Shown: positions 24,999-33,138 of the stretch, one piece after another | Layout: every line of letters begins with the position of its first letter | Numbering within the stretch: position 1 is the first letter of the stretch | Origin: Aromatoleum toluclasticum ATCC 700605 | Lineage (GTDB): Bacteria > Pseudomonadota > Gammaproteobacteria > Burkholderiales > Rhodocyclaceae | Assembly (NCBI RefSeq): GCF_000378245.1 | Contig: NZ_KB899497.1 | Location: 1-64,000 of the forward strand | Direction of reading: 5' to 3' | DNA length: 64,000 nt | Made by a program: the position numbers and the translations under genes | Notes under the pieces: model-generated | What the model saw: only the letters and a program-made list of their open reading frames with translations | Told to the model about the DNA's origin: nothing | Databases searched by the model: none

Positions 24999-26339
24999 AT
25001 GGGACGAGCTTACAGCACCATCGCCTTCGACCCCGCCAAGTGCGACGGTTGCGGAGATTGCATGACGGCCTGCGCGCAGGCCAAGACCGGCACGGACGAC
25101 ATCGCGCGTTCGCGCATCCAGATCTACGGGCGAGAGGGCGCCCCGGACAAGACCTTCGAACTCGCGCTGTGCCGCCAGTGCGCGGACCCGAAGTGCGTCA
25201 CCGTGTGCCCCGCGGGCGCCTTGAACAAGGACAGCACGAGCGGCGTGATCGGCTGGGACGCCTCGAAATGTGTCGATTGCCTGCTATGCACGGTCGGCTG
25301 TGCCTACGCCGGCATCGCGCTGGATGAAACCGCGGGCCACGTGTCGAAGTGCGACACCTGCGACGGCAACCCGGCCTGCGTGCCCGCCTGTCCGCACGGC
25401 GCGCTGAAATATGTCACCACCGCCAACATCTACAACGAAGTGGGCGACTGGGAAGATCTGTTCGCGCCGGGTCTCGCCGGCTGCCAGGGTTGCAACACGG
25501 AACTGCTGATGCGCCACACGCTGCGCCGCGTCGGCCCCGACACCGTGCTCGCGACGCCGCCGGGCTGCGTGCCGGGGATGGGCTCGGTCGGCTTCAACGG
25601 CACGACCGGCACCAAGGTCCCCGTCTTCCACCCGCTGCTCACCAACACCGCGGCGATGCTCGCCGGCATCAAGCGCCAGTACAAGCGCGTCGGCCGCGAC
25701 GTGCAGGCGCTCGCGATCGCCGGCGACGGCGGCGCGTCCGACGTCGGCTTCCAGTCGCTTTCCGGAGCGGCCGAGCGTGGCGAGCAGATGCTGTTCATGG
25801 TCGTCGACAACGAGGGCTACATGAACACCGGCATGCAGCGTTCGAGCTGCACGCCCTACGGCGCCTGGACCTCGACCACGCCGGTGGGCGAGACCTCGCG
25901 CGGCAAGACGCAGGACGCGAAGAACCTGCCGCTGATCATGGTGAACCACCGCTGCGCCTACGTCGCGACGGCCTCCACCGCGTACATGGAAGACCTGTAC
26001 GAAAAGCTCGACAAGGCCATCGCCGCGTCGAAGACCGGTTTCGCCTACCTGCACGTCTATTCGCCCTGCACGACCGGCTGGCGCTTCCCGTCGAACCTCA
26101 ACATGGAAGTCGCGCGCAAGGCCGTCGAGACCAACTTCGTAATGCTGTGGGAATACACGCCGCAGGACGGGCTACACTTCACGAAGCCGGTGGACGACCC
26201 GCTGCCGGTTACGGACTACCTCAAGGCGATGGGCCGCTTCCGCCACCTCTCGTCCGAGCAGGTCGAGCACATCCAGAAGAAAGTCGTTGAAAACCAGAAA
26301 TTCGTGGAACGGATGACGGAGCATGCACATGTCGGCTAG
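24999..26339 (+). CDS. padI: Phenylglyoxylate:acceptor oxidoreductase, ferredoxin-beta fusion subunit
   Basis: The 446-residue protein fuses an N-terminal polyferredoxin (residues ~10-145: CDGCGDCMTACAQ, CRQCADPKCVTVCP, CVDCLLCTVGCA, CDTCDGNPACVPACP) to a thiamine-binding beta subunit. The beta part has GCQGCNTELLMR, GDGGASDVGFQSL and NEGYMNTGMQRS. This fusion is distinctive of the five-subunit phenylglyoxylate enzyme. I chose the ATG at 24999 after AAGGAG, ten bases past padH. Its end overlaps padJ by 17 bases. Confidence 0.9.
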   Translation: MGRAYSTIAFDPAKCDGCGDCMTACAQAKTGTDDIARSRIQIYGREGAPDKTFELALCRQCADPKCVTVCPAGALNKDSTSGVIGWDASKCVDCLLCTVGCAYAGIALDETAGHVSKCDTCDGNPACVPACPHGALKYVTTANIYNEVGDWEDLFAPGLAGCQGCNTELLMRHTLRRVGPDTVLATPPGCVPGMGSVGFNGTTGTKVPVFHPLLTNTAAMLAGIKRQYKRVGRDVQALAIAGDGGASDVGFQSLSGAAERGEQMLFMVVDNEGYMNTGMQRSSCTPYGAWTSTTPVGETSRGKTQDAKNLPLIMVNHRCAYVATASTAYMEDLYEKLDKAIAASKTGFAYLHVYSPCTTGWRFPSNLNMEVARKAVETNFVMLWEYTPQDGLHFTKPVDDPLPVTDYLKAMGRFRHLSSEQVEHIQKKVVENQKFVERMTEHAHVG

Positions 26340-27687
26340 GGACGGTTTTGCAGCATCGAAAGGGGCAACGGGGAAGGGCGCGGCGCCGGAGACGCTCGAT
26401 CCGATCGAGAAGGCCAGCCGCGACGAGCTCGCCGCGCTGCAGCTCGAACGGCTCAGGTGGAGCCTGCAGCATGCCTACGACAACGTCGCGCATTACAAGC
26501 AGGCCTTCGACGCGGCGGGCGTGCATCCGTCGGACCTGAAGCAGCTTTCCGACCTCTCGAAGTTCCCCTTCACCACCAAGAAGGAGCTGCGCGAGAACTA
26601 TCCCTACGGCCTGTTCGCTGTGCCGATGCGTGACATCGTGCGGGTGCATGCGTCGTCCGGGACCACCGGCCTGCCGACCGTCGTCGGTTACACCAAGAAC
26701 GACATCGCGATGTGGGGCTCGGTGGTCGCGCGTTCGCTGCGCGCGGCCGGCGGCACCCCTGACGACATCATCCTCAACTCCTACGGCTATGGCCTCTTCA
26801 CCGGCGGCCTCGGTGCCCACTACGGCTGCGAGGCGCTCGGCGCGACCGTGATCCCGATGGGTGGCGGCAACACCGAGAAGCAGATCCAGCTGATCCGCGA
26901 GTTCAAGCCGACGATGATGTTGGCGACCCCGTCCTACATGCTCACGGTCGCCGACGGACTGCAGGAGCAGGGCATCGACCCCGCCTCGACGACGCTGCGT
27001 ATCGGCGTGTTTGGCGCCGAGCCCTGGACCAACGAGATGCGCCGCGAGATCGAGACGCGGCTGGGCATCGACGCCATCGACATCTACGGTCTGTCGGAAG
27101 TGATCGGTCCGGGCGTCGCCTGCGAATGCATCGAGACCAAGGACGGCCCGCACATCTGGGAAGACCACTTCTACCCCGAGATCATCGACCCCGTGACCGG
27201 CGAAGTCCTGCCCGACGGCACACCGGGCGAACTCGTCTTCACTTCGCTGACGAAGGAAGCGCTGCCCATCATCCGCTATCGCACGCGCGACCTGACGATG
27301 CTGCTGCCCGGCACCGCGCGCACGATGCGCCGCATGGGCAAGATCACCGGCCGCAGCGACGACATGCTGATCATCCGCGGCGTGAACGTCTTCCCGACGC
27401 AGATCGAGGAAATCATCCTGCGCCACGACCAGCTCTGCGGCCACTACCAGCTGCAGATCACGCGGCCGGGCCACATGGACGAACTCGCCGTGCTCGCCGA
27501 AGTGCGCCACGACCTGTCGGACGGGCTCACCGATGCCCAGCGCTCGAAGATCGCCGCCGAAGTCCGGCACGAGATCAAGAGCCGCGTGGGCGTGAGCGCG
27601 GACGTGCAGATCCTCGATTCAGGACGCATCGAGCGCACCCAGGTCGGCAAGGCCAAGCGCGTGATCGACAAGCGGCCGAAGGGGTAA
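26323..27687 (+). CDS. padJ: Phenylacetate-CoA ligase (AMP-forming)
   Basis: It activates phenylacetate with ATP and CoA to phenylacetyl-CoA, the PadBCD substrate. The 454-residue protein is of the PaaK type: ATP-binding motif SSGTTGLPT (residues 111-119), GAEPWTNEMR, YGLSEVIGPGVACEC, and the C-terminal hinge GRSDDMLIIRGVNVFPTQIEE. The N-terminal 20 residues (GFAASKGATGKGAAP) are longer than in aerobic PaaK and look disordered. A start at the third codon (ATG 26329) is possible. Both lie inside padI, so translation is coupled. Confidence 0.9.
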   Translation: MHMSARDGFAASKGATGKGAAPETLDPIEKASRDELAALQLERLRWSLQHAYDNVAHYKQAFDAAGVHPSDLKQLSDLSKFPFTTKKELRENYPYGLFAVPMRDIVRVHASSGTTGLPTVVGYTKNDIAMWGSVVARSLRAAGGTPDDIILNSYGYGLFTGGLGAHYGCEALGATVIPMGGGNTEKQIQLIREFKPTMMLATPSYMLTVADGLQEQGIDPASTTLRIGVFGAEPWTNEMRREIETRLGIDAIDIYGLSEVIGPGVACECIETKDGPHIWEDHFYPEIIDPVTGEVLPDGTPGELVFTSLTKEALPIIRYRTRDLTMLLPGTARTMRRMGKITGRSDDMLIIRGVNVFPTQIEEIILRHDQLCGHYQLQITRPGHMDELAVLAEVRHDLSDGLTDAQRSKIAAEVRHEIKSRVGVSADVQILDSGRIERTQVGKAKRVIDKRPKG

Positions 27688-27763
27688 AGCAGGGGAAGTT
27701 GAGGCCAGGGGTCAGAAAACAAACAATGGCCGCCCCAGAGGCGGCACGGACGGAGACAACACA

Positions 27764-29848
27764 GTGAATGACCGAACCACCATCAGTCCCGGCGACGCGC
27801 TGAATGCCGCGACCGGCGAGCTGTTCAGGCAGGCGGCAGGGCAGGGGAGGAACGCCTTCGACGCCGTCGAGTGCGAACGCTTCGTCGCGAGCTTCGGCGC
27901 CGCCCTCGCCGAAGGCGTCCCCGGCGGCGTCGACCTGCGCATCGCCCTCGAAAACACCCGCGAGTTCGGCATGGTCCTCACGGCCGGCGCAGGTGGCCTC
28001 GATGGTGCACTCGACCGCGCCAACTTCCGCAAGGATCGCGCCGCCGTGTCCGCCGCCGTCGAACTTACCGACGCCGCGGACTTCCTGCGCCTCTTCCGCC
28101 GCACGGTCGCCTACCAGAAGATGGCGGCACTGGCGCAGCGCGACGGCCGCCGTGCGCCCGATCCGGTGCTCGAATTCTGCTTCGGCCTGATGCTGGGTCT
28201 CGGCCGCGAATATTCCGCGCAGAACCCGCAGGCCGGATTCGTGATCCGCGAACTCGAACTCGATCAGGTGCAATTCGCGAAGAAGCCGACCGTCGGCGCC
28301 GCGCGCGTCGAGTTCGGCAAGCCCGTCGCCGGCCGTCTGCCGCGTCCGCTGCACAAGATCGACAAGCTCATCCATCCCCAGTCGATCGGCATCATCGGCG
28401 TGTCGGCGAGCGGCATGAACTTCGGCCGCATCATCCTCAAGAACCTGATGGGCAGCGGCTACACGAAGGACAAGCTGACCATCATCCGGCCCGGCGAGAC
28501 CGAGATCGACGGCGTGCGCTGCGTCGACAGCCTGCGTGCGCTGCCCGCGAAGCTCGATCTCCTGATCGTCGCGGTGCCCAACGAAGCGGTATACGAACTC
28601 GTCGACGAGATCATCGCGACCGATGCCGTCGAGTCAGTGATGCTGATCCCCGGCGGCCTCGGCGAGACCGCGAAGAGCCGCGAACCCGCCGCCGCGCTCG
28701 CCGCGAAGATCAACGCCGCCCACGCCAACCCGGGCGGCGGACCGGTCTTCCTCGGCGCGAACTGCCTCGGTGTCGTCTCGCATCCGGGCGGCTACGACTC
28801 CTGGTTCATCCCGCTGGAACGGCTCCCGAAGCCGCAGAAGAAGGCGCAACGCAACTCGGTCATGCTGAGCCAGTCCGGCGCCTTCATGATCACGCGCATC
28901 TCGCAGAACCCCTGGCTCGACCCGGCCTACATGCTCGCGCTGGGCAACCAGACCGACCTCACGCACGGCGACATGCTGAGCTTCTTTGCCGAACGCGACG
29001 GCATCGACACCCTCGGCATCTACATCGAAGGCTTCAAGGACGGCGACGGCCTCGACTTCGCCCGCGCGGTGCGCAAGGCGGTGCTCAAGGGCAAGCAGGT
29101 CGTCGTCTACAAGTCCGGCCGCACCGAAGCGGGCGCGGGCGGCGTGATGGGCCACACCGCGTCTATCGCCGGCGATCCGGTCCTGTTCGAGGCCGTGCTG
29201 CGCCAGGCCGGCGCGATCGTCGCCGAGGACTTCAACACCTTCGACGACCTCTTCTACATCGCCGGCTCGCTGCACGGCAAGAAGGTCGGCAAGCGCCTTG
29301 GTGCGATCAGCGGCGCGGGCTTCGAGGCCGTCGGCATGGCCGATTCGGTTGCGACCGAAACCTCCTCGCTGGAAATGGGCGCGCTCGAAGCCGCAACCGT
29401 CGAACGCGTGCAGGCCATCCTCGCCGCCAAGCGCCTCGACGCGCTGGTCGAGGTCAGGAACCCCATCGACATCAACCCCGGGGCTGACGATGGCGTCCAC
29501 CTGCAGATCACCGAAGCCTTCCTCGACGACCCGAACATCGACGCCGTCGTCGTCGGCCTCGACCCGACCGCACCGTCGATCCGCGGCCTCGAAACGAGCA
29601 AGCTGCGCCCCGGCTACGACCTCTCGGACCCGCAAGGCACCGTCCATATCTACCCGCCGCTCGCCTCGAAGAGCGACAAGCCCGTCATCGGCATCGTCGA
29701 CGGCGGCTCGCTGTACGACGCGATGGCCGCGAAGCTGATGGACCAGGGCGTGTGCGTGTTCCGCAATTGCGGCCGTGGCACGAAGGCGCTCGCCCGCTAC
29801 GTCGAGGCACGGCTGGAAGCGGACGCGATCCGCGAACGCAACAAGTAA
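27764..29848 (+). CDS. NDP-forming acyl-CoA synthetase-like protein with shortened ATP-grasp
   Basis: This 694-residue protein is related to ADP-forming acetyl-CoA synthetases. From about residue 200 it has a CoA-binding Rossmann domain (SIGIIGVSASGMNFGRIIL) and a succinyl-CoA-ligase-like domain. His464 (VMGHTASIAGD) is at the place of the phosphorylated histidine. The first ~190 residues resemble only the C-terminal half of an ATP-grasp domain (EFGMVLTAGAGGLDGAL and FVIRELELDQVQF), so the nucleotide-binding half appears missing. It begins with GTG at 27764, 76 bp after padJ. It could make an acyl-CoA with a partner subunit, transfer CoA, or be a regulatory relic. I do not know its substrate. 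Confidence 0.7.
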   Translation: MNDRTTISPGDALNAATGELFRQAAGQGRNAFDAVECERFVASFGAALAEGVPGGVDLRIALENTREFGMVLTAGAGGLDGALDRANFRKDRAAVSAAVELTDAADFLRLFRRTVAYQKMAALAQRDGRRAPDPVLEFCFGLMLGLGREYSAQNPQAGFVIRELELDQVQFAKKPTVGAARVEFGKPVAGRLPRPLHKIDKLIHPQSIGIIGVSASGMNFGRIILKNLMGSGYTKDKLTIIRPGETEIDGVRCVDSLRALPAKLDLLIVAVPNEAVYELVDEIIATDAVESVMLIPGGLGETAKSREPAAALAAKINAAHANPGGGPVFLGANCLGVVSHPGGYDSWFIPLERLPKPQKKAQRNSVMLSQSGAFMITRISQNPWLDPAYMLALGNQTDLTHGDMLSFFAERDGIDTLGIYIEGFKDGDGLDFARAVRKAVLKGKQVVVYKSGRTEAGAGGVMGHTASIAGDPVLFEAVLRQAGAIVAEDFNTFDDLFYIAGSLHGKKVGKRLGAISGAGFEAVGMADSVATETSSLEMGALEAATVERVQAILAAKRLDALVEVRNPIDINPGADDGVHLQITEAFLDDPNIDAVVVGLDPTAPSIRGLETSKLRPGYDLSDPQGTVHIYPPLASKSDKPVIGIVDGGSLYDAMAAKLMDQGVCVFRNCGRGTKALARYVEARLEADAIRERNK

Positions 29849-29922
29849 GCACCGAAGCACAACGAAATCGTACGAATCCGACGCCGGCAGGGACCGGCGT
29901 CCAACACCAAGGAGACTGGAAG

Positions 29923-30330
29923 ATGAGCGAACTCAAAGCCGGACTGACGTCCACCCGCCGCTACGACATCGACAAGGGCCGCACCATCGGCTTCATGGGC
30001 GACGACTGCCGCGTCTATTCGACGCCGTCGCTGCTCTACGACATCGAAGTCGTTTGCCGTGACCTGCTGCTGGAAAACATCGAAGCCGGCAAGGATTCGG
30101 TCGGCACCCGCGTCGAGCTCGACCACGTCGGCGCGACGCTGCTGGGCATGTGGATCGAGATCACCGTGAAGCTCGTCGAAGTGAACGGCCCCGCCGTGAC
30201 CTTCGAATTCACCGCGCGCGACGCGCTCGAGGAAGTCGCCCGCGGCAAGCACAGCCGCTTTGTCGTCGGCGCCGAGAAGACCGCTCAGCGCCTCAAGGCC
30301 AAGCTCGAAAAGGCGATGGCTGCGGCGTGA
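29923..30330 (+). CDS. Hotdog-fold acyl-CoA thioesterase-like protein
   Basis: This 135-residue protein resembles fluoroacetyl-CoA-type (FlK) hotdog thioesterases: STPSLLYDIEVVCRDLLLEN with a Thr/Glu pair, then SVGTRVELDHVGATLLG with the conserved His, and VTFEFTARDALEEVARGKHSRFVV. It would hydrolyse an acyl-CoA and free CoA, possibly phenylacetyl-CoA or benzoyl-CoA when downstream steps stall. AAGGAG precedes the ATG. It is the last gene of the pad region and is followed by two hairpins. The substrate is inferred from context only. Confidence 0.7.
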   Translation: MSELKAGLTSTRRYDIDKGRTIGFMGDDCRVYSTPSLLYDIEVVCRDLLLENIEAGKDSVGTRVELDHVGATLLGMWIEITVKLVEVNGPAVTFEFTARDALEEVARGKHSRFVVGAEKTAQRLKAKLEKAMAAA

Positions 30331-30339
30331 TCGGCGTCG

Positions 30340-30381
30340 GGCTTGCCCTCCGGCTGTTTCGCAGCCCGGCGAGGGCAAGCC
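30340..30381 (+). terminator. Hairpin at the end of the pad region
   Basis: GGCTTGCCCTC (30340-30350) pairs perfectly with GAGGGCAAGCC (30371-30381), and the loop itself contains a smaller CCGGCTG/CAGCCCGG stem. There is no T-tract. It starts ten bases after the thioesterase stop. Confidence 0.6.
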
Positions 30382-30429
30382 GGTAGCGACCCGCCTCGCG
30401 AGGGTTGCGATGTCGCTGCGAGATTGCTT

Positions 30430-30466
30430 GCGAGGCCCGTTCGGCGAGAGCTCGAGCGGGCCTCGC
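30430..30466 (-). terminator. Hairpin at the end of flgMN
   Basis: GCGAGGCCCG (30430-30439) and CGGGCCTCGC (30457-30466) form a perfect 10-bp stem just after the flgN stop on the minus strand. It faces the other hairpin, so the two convergent units are separated. Confidence 0.6.
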
Positions 30467-30470
30467 CGTT

Positions 30471-30944
30471 TCAGGCGCTGCCGAGGTGGCGGCCGCCGCC
30501 GCTAGGACGGGCGATGCCTGCGGCGTCGTAGAGCGAAGGCTGGCGTGCCGCGTCGAGGAGGATCGACATCGCTGCCTGGTTATGCTGGAGCCGTTCGGAA
30601 ACGAGCTTGCCGTTGAGTTCGTTGCGCGCCTGCGCGTCGCGTGCGAGCGCGTGAATCTCGTCCCAGCGCCGCAGCGTGTCGGGCAGCGGTTGGCACACCT
30701 CGCGGATCGCGGCGTCGGTGTTCGGACGACGGAGCCTGCCGAGCAGCAGGGCGCGGTCGTTGTGGATGCGCTGCAGCTGATGGAAGCGTTCCGTCTTTTC
30801 CCGCGTCAGGACGAGCAGGCCGTCGGCGTCGCCGGCAATGAGCAGGGCTTCCTCGCGTTCGAGCAGCGCAAGGAAGCCGCGCAGCAGAACCGCCTCGCTG
30901 TCGATCAGCTGGACGAGTCGCTGAAGTTCGGGCTGCAGGCTCAC
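30471..30944 (-). CDS. flgN: FlgN, hook-filament junction export chaperone
   Basis: FlgN escorts FlgK and FlgL to the flagellar export gate. The protein is about 157 residues and almost wholly helical, with heptad-like leucines (LQRLVQLIDSEAVLLRGFLALL) and a flexible Gly/Ser-rich tail. I set the start at the GTG at 30944, four bases after the flgM stop; a TTG at 30965 would overlap flgM. Recognition rests on size, helicity and linkage to flgM and flgA. Confidence 0.8.
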   Translation of the reverse strand: MSLQPELQRLVQLIDSEAVLLRGFLALLEREEALLIAGDADGLLVLTREKTERFHQLQRIHNDRALLLGRLRRPNTDAAIREVCQPLPDTLRRWDEIHALARDAQARNELNGKLVSERLQHNQAAMSILLDAARQPSLYDAAGIARPSGGGRHLGSA

Positions 30945-30948
30945 GGCA

Positions 30949-31245
30949 CTATTTCTGCGCGCCAAGCATCTGGCGCACGCTCTCGATCAGGCCGTCGGCG
31001 ACGCGGTTGGCGTCGATCTTGAAGCGTCCTTCGCTGATCGCCTGACGGATTTCATCGACGCGGGCGCGGTCGATCTCGGGCGCCGAGGCCATCGCTGCTT
31101 CCGCCTTGTTGAGGCTGGACGAGAGCGAGGACAGTTCGACCTTTTCATTCGCGTCGCCGGCAATCGTCGTGCTGGCCGGACGTTTTCCGCGGGCCTCACC
31201 GGTCGGGGCTGACCCCGACGGCTTCATTGTTCCTTCGATTTTCAT
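30949..31245 (-). CDS. flgM: FlgM, anti-sigma-28 factor
   Basis: This 98-residue protein holds sigma-28 (FliA) inactive until the hook is complete and FlgM is exported. The C-terminal half has the family signature (ELSSLSSSLNKAEAAMA, IDRARVDEIRQAISEGRFKI, RVADGLIESVRQML). The N-terminal 30 residues are polar and unfolded, as is usual. A sigma-28-like promoter lies 34-60 bp upstream, which fits the known feedback design. Confidence 0.9.
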   Translation of the reverse strand: MKIEGTMKPSGSAPTGEARGKRPASTTIAGDANEKVELSSLSSSLNKAEAAMASAPEIDRARVDEIRQAISEGRFKIDANRVADGLIESVRQMLGAQK

Positions 31246-31278
31246 GGCGGCACTCCCATTAAGCGGTCTCTGCTCGTG

Positions 31279-31305
31279 TTCACGACCGCCGGAGTGAAAA
31301 CTTTA
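31279..31305 (-). promoter_or_regulatory. Sigma-28-like promoter of flgMN
   Basis: On the minus strand TAAAGTTT (31305-31298) is an exact -35 element, followed after 11 bp by GTCGTGAA (31286-31279), which matches 5 of 8 positions of GCCGATAA. The same -35 and spacing occur before fliC. Confidence 0.65.
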
Positions 31306-31333
31306 GGCGAATATTTTCCGGATGGCCGCGCGA

Positions 31334-32053
31334 TCAGAAATCGAGTTCGACGCTCCCGTCGGCACGGGCCTTGCCGGAGATGACCTGACCGCTCCCTAGC
31401 CGCACGCGAACCGGTTCGCCTGCGGCCGCGGCATTGAGCGCCCGCCCTTCATTGGTAACCGCAAAGCCGGTGCCGGTTCCGACGACCTTGACGTTCTGGC
31501 CCTGCCGCACCGCCTGGGGCAGGCGGAGCATGTCGGTTCGCAGCGTGTTGCCAGCGGCGATCGTGAAGCGGGCGTTGTGGCCGACCGCCTGCGTCATGTC
31601 GGTCAGGGTGTTGGGGGCTTCGCCCGCGAGGTCGCCGCTGCGACGTTCGAGGTCCGCCGGTGCGATCACCTGGCCGGAACGGATCGGGCGCGCGGCAACC
31701 AGGTAATCGCCGATGACGGAGACCTGCGCGGGCACGTAGATCGTCCAGTTGACCGGCGACTCGCAGCGCACGCCGACGTTGATCCGGCCCCAGGCGCGTG
31801 TGCCCGGTGGAAGGAAGGGAACGAGTTCGGCGCAGGCGGGGAGCTGGTTCTGCGGATCGACGCCTTCGATCGTGACACCGACCTTGCCGGGCAGGCCCGA
31901 AGTCTGCTGGGCGAGGAAAACCGATACGGCCTGTCGGACCGGCGGCAGGGGCTGCTGTGCGCCGGCGCTTCCGCCCGCGAGCGTGAGGCTGAGGGCCAGC
32001 AGGGAAATGACGGCGCTGCGGCAGGAAGGGGGCATGAGGCGGTTCGAAAGCAT
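31334..32053 (-). CDS. flgA: FlgA, P-ring assembly chaperone
   Basis: FlgA helps assemble FlgI in the periplasm. The precursor is about 239 residues. A signal peptide (hydrophobic core AVISLLALSLTLAGG, cut after AGA) is followed by the SAF-like domain with VVAARPIRSGQVIAPADLE-type sequence and the C-terminal ALNAAAAGEPVRVRLGSGQVISGKA. The ATG at 32053 is favoured by GGTGG upstream; ATG 32035 also leaves a signal peptide. It is divergent from flgB, with a shared 239-bp control region. Confidence 0.88.
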   Translation of the reverse strand: MLSNRLMPPSCRSAVISLLALSLTLAGGSAGAQQPLPPVRQAVSVFLAQQTSGLPGKVGVTIEGVDPQNQLPACAELVPFLPPGTRAWGRINVGVRCESPVNWTIYVPAQVSVIGDYLVAARPIRSGQVIAPADLERRSGDLAGEAPNTLTDMTQAVGHNARFTIAAGNTLRTDMLRLPQAVRQGQNVKVVGTGTGFAVTNEGRALNAAAAGEPVRVRLGSGQVISGKARADGSVELDF

Positions 32054-32135
32054 GGGGCGCATTCCACCATGCGGCCGGGCGATCGGCAACCGGCAAAGTT
32101 TTCCGCCGCGGCTTGCCGGCTGCCGCCGCACCACT

Positions 32136-32171
32136 GTCGAAAGCGGCGGAATTGGCCGGTATTTGCCGGTC
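32136..32171. promoter_or_regulatory. Candidate flagellar regulator site in flgA-flgB region
   Basis: An imperfect inverted arrangement spans TCGAAAGCGGCGG and CCGGTATTTGCCGGT. The 11-bp word TATTTGCCGGT (32160-32170) occurs in identical form and orientation in the fliF-fleS region (54046-54056). The half-site AACGG-N-AAATA-like pattern on the minus strand resembles FlhDC boxes, but the identity of the binding protein is unproven. Confidence 0.45.
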
Positions 32172-32212
32172 TTATCGCGGTCAGGGGCTTGTGGGGGCAG
32201 GACTAAGATCGC

Positions 32213-32228
32213 TGGCATGGAAGGTGCA
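32213..32228 (+). promoter_or_regulatory. Sigma-54 promoter of the flgB operon
   Basis: TGGCATGGAAGGTGCA has the -24 GG and -12 GC with N10 spacing and differs from TGGCACG-N4-TTGCW at two positions. It lies 65 bp before flgB. It predicts control by the FleR-type activator encoded at 55282. Confidence 0.75.
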
Positions 32229-32292
32229 ATGGAGCGAGTGCCGGCCGATGAGGCACTTATCGGCAACCGGTGTAGTAACTTGAGGTGATGCC

Positions 32293-32697
32293 ATGAAGAC
32301 CCAACTCGACAACGCGCTGCAGTTTCACCAGACGGCACTGAATCTGCAGGCGCAGCGGCAGCAGATGCTGGCGTCGAACATCGCGAATGCGGATACGCCG
32401 AACTACAAGGCGCGTGACATCGACTTCCGCACCGCGCTGAAAGGAGCGGTGGACGGGCGGATGGGGCCGCTCGCGCTGGCGAGCACGTCTTCCCGCCATC
32501 TCGACGTGGCGGCGGAGATGCCGTTCGGGGCCTTCGTCGGGTATCGCCGCGAGTTCCAGTCCAGTGTGGACGGCAACACCGTGAACATGGACGTCGAGCG
32601 CGCCGCCTTCGCCGAGAACTCGGTGCATTACGAGGCGAGCGTGACCTTCATCAACGGCCTGCTGCGCAGCATGCAGACGGCGATCAGCGGCCAGTGA
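32293..32697 (+). CDS. flgB: FlgB, proximal rod protein
   Basis: This rod protein of 134 residues sits in the basal body next to the MS ring and FliE. It contains the rod-family N-terminal segment ALNLQAQRQQMLASNIANADTPNYKARDIDF and a C-terminal amphipathic helix ENSVHYEASVTFINGLLRSM. It is the first gene of the long flgBCDEFGHIJ series and overlaps or nearly abuts flgC. Confidence 0.93.
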   Translation: MKTQLDNALQFHQTALNLQAQRQQMLASNIANADTPNYKARDIDFRTALKGAVDGRMGPLALASTSSRHLDVAAEMPFGAFVGYRREFQSSVDGNTVNMDVERAAFAENSVHYEASVTFINGLLRSMQTAISGQ

Positions 32698-32714
32698 GCG
32701 GAGGACAGGCGTCC

Positions 32715-33119
32715 ATGAGCATGTTCAACGTATTTGCGATCGCCGGATCGGCGCTGCACGCGCAATCGGCGCGCCTGAACGCGACGGCATCGAACCTGGC
32801 GAACGCCGACAGCGTCGCGGGGCCGGACGGCCAGCCCTACCGTGCCAAGCAGGTGGTGTTCACCGCCGCGCCGGTGGCCGGTCCGAACAGCGTCGGGGTC
32901 ACGGTTTCGAACGTCGTCGAGAGCGCCGAGCCCGGGCGCCTGACCTATGACCCGAGCAACCCGGCGGCGAACACGGAAGGCTACGTCGAGATGTCGAATG
33001 TGAATGTGGTCGAGGAGATGACCAACATGATCTCGGCCTCGCGTGCCTATCAGAACAACGCGGAAGTGATGAACACGGCCCGCACGCTGCTGCAGCGCAC
33101 GCTGCAGATCGGCCAGTAA
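32715..33119 (+). CDS. flgC: FlgC, proximal rod protein
   Basis: The 134-residue rod protein starts with the family pattern MSMFNVFAIAGSALHAQSARLN and ends with EMTNMISASRAYQNNAEVMNTARTL-like helix. The ATG at 32715 follows GGAGGACA; an upstream GTG at 32694 would add seven residues unlike FlgC. It polymerises with FlgB and FlgF into the proximal rod. Confidence 0.93.
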   Translation: MSMFNVFAIAGSALHAQSARLNATASNLANADSVAGPDGQPYRAKQVVFTAAPVAGPNSVGVTVSNVVESAEPGRLTYDPSNPAANTEGYVEMSNVNVVEEMTNMISASRAYQNNAEVMNTARTLLQRTLQIGQ

Positions 33120-33138
33120 GGGTTTTCGGGAGCGGATC

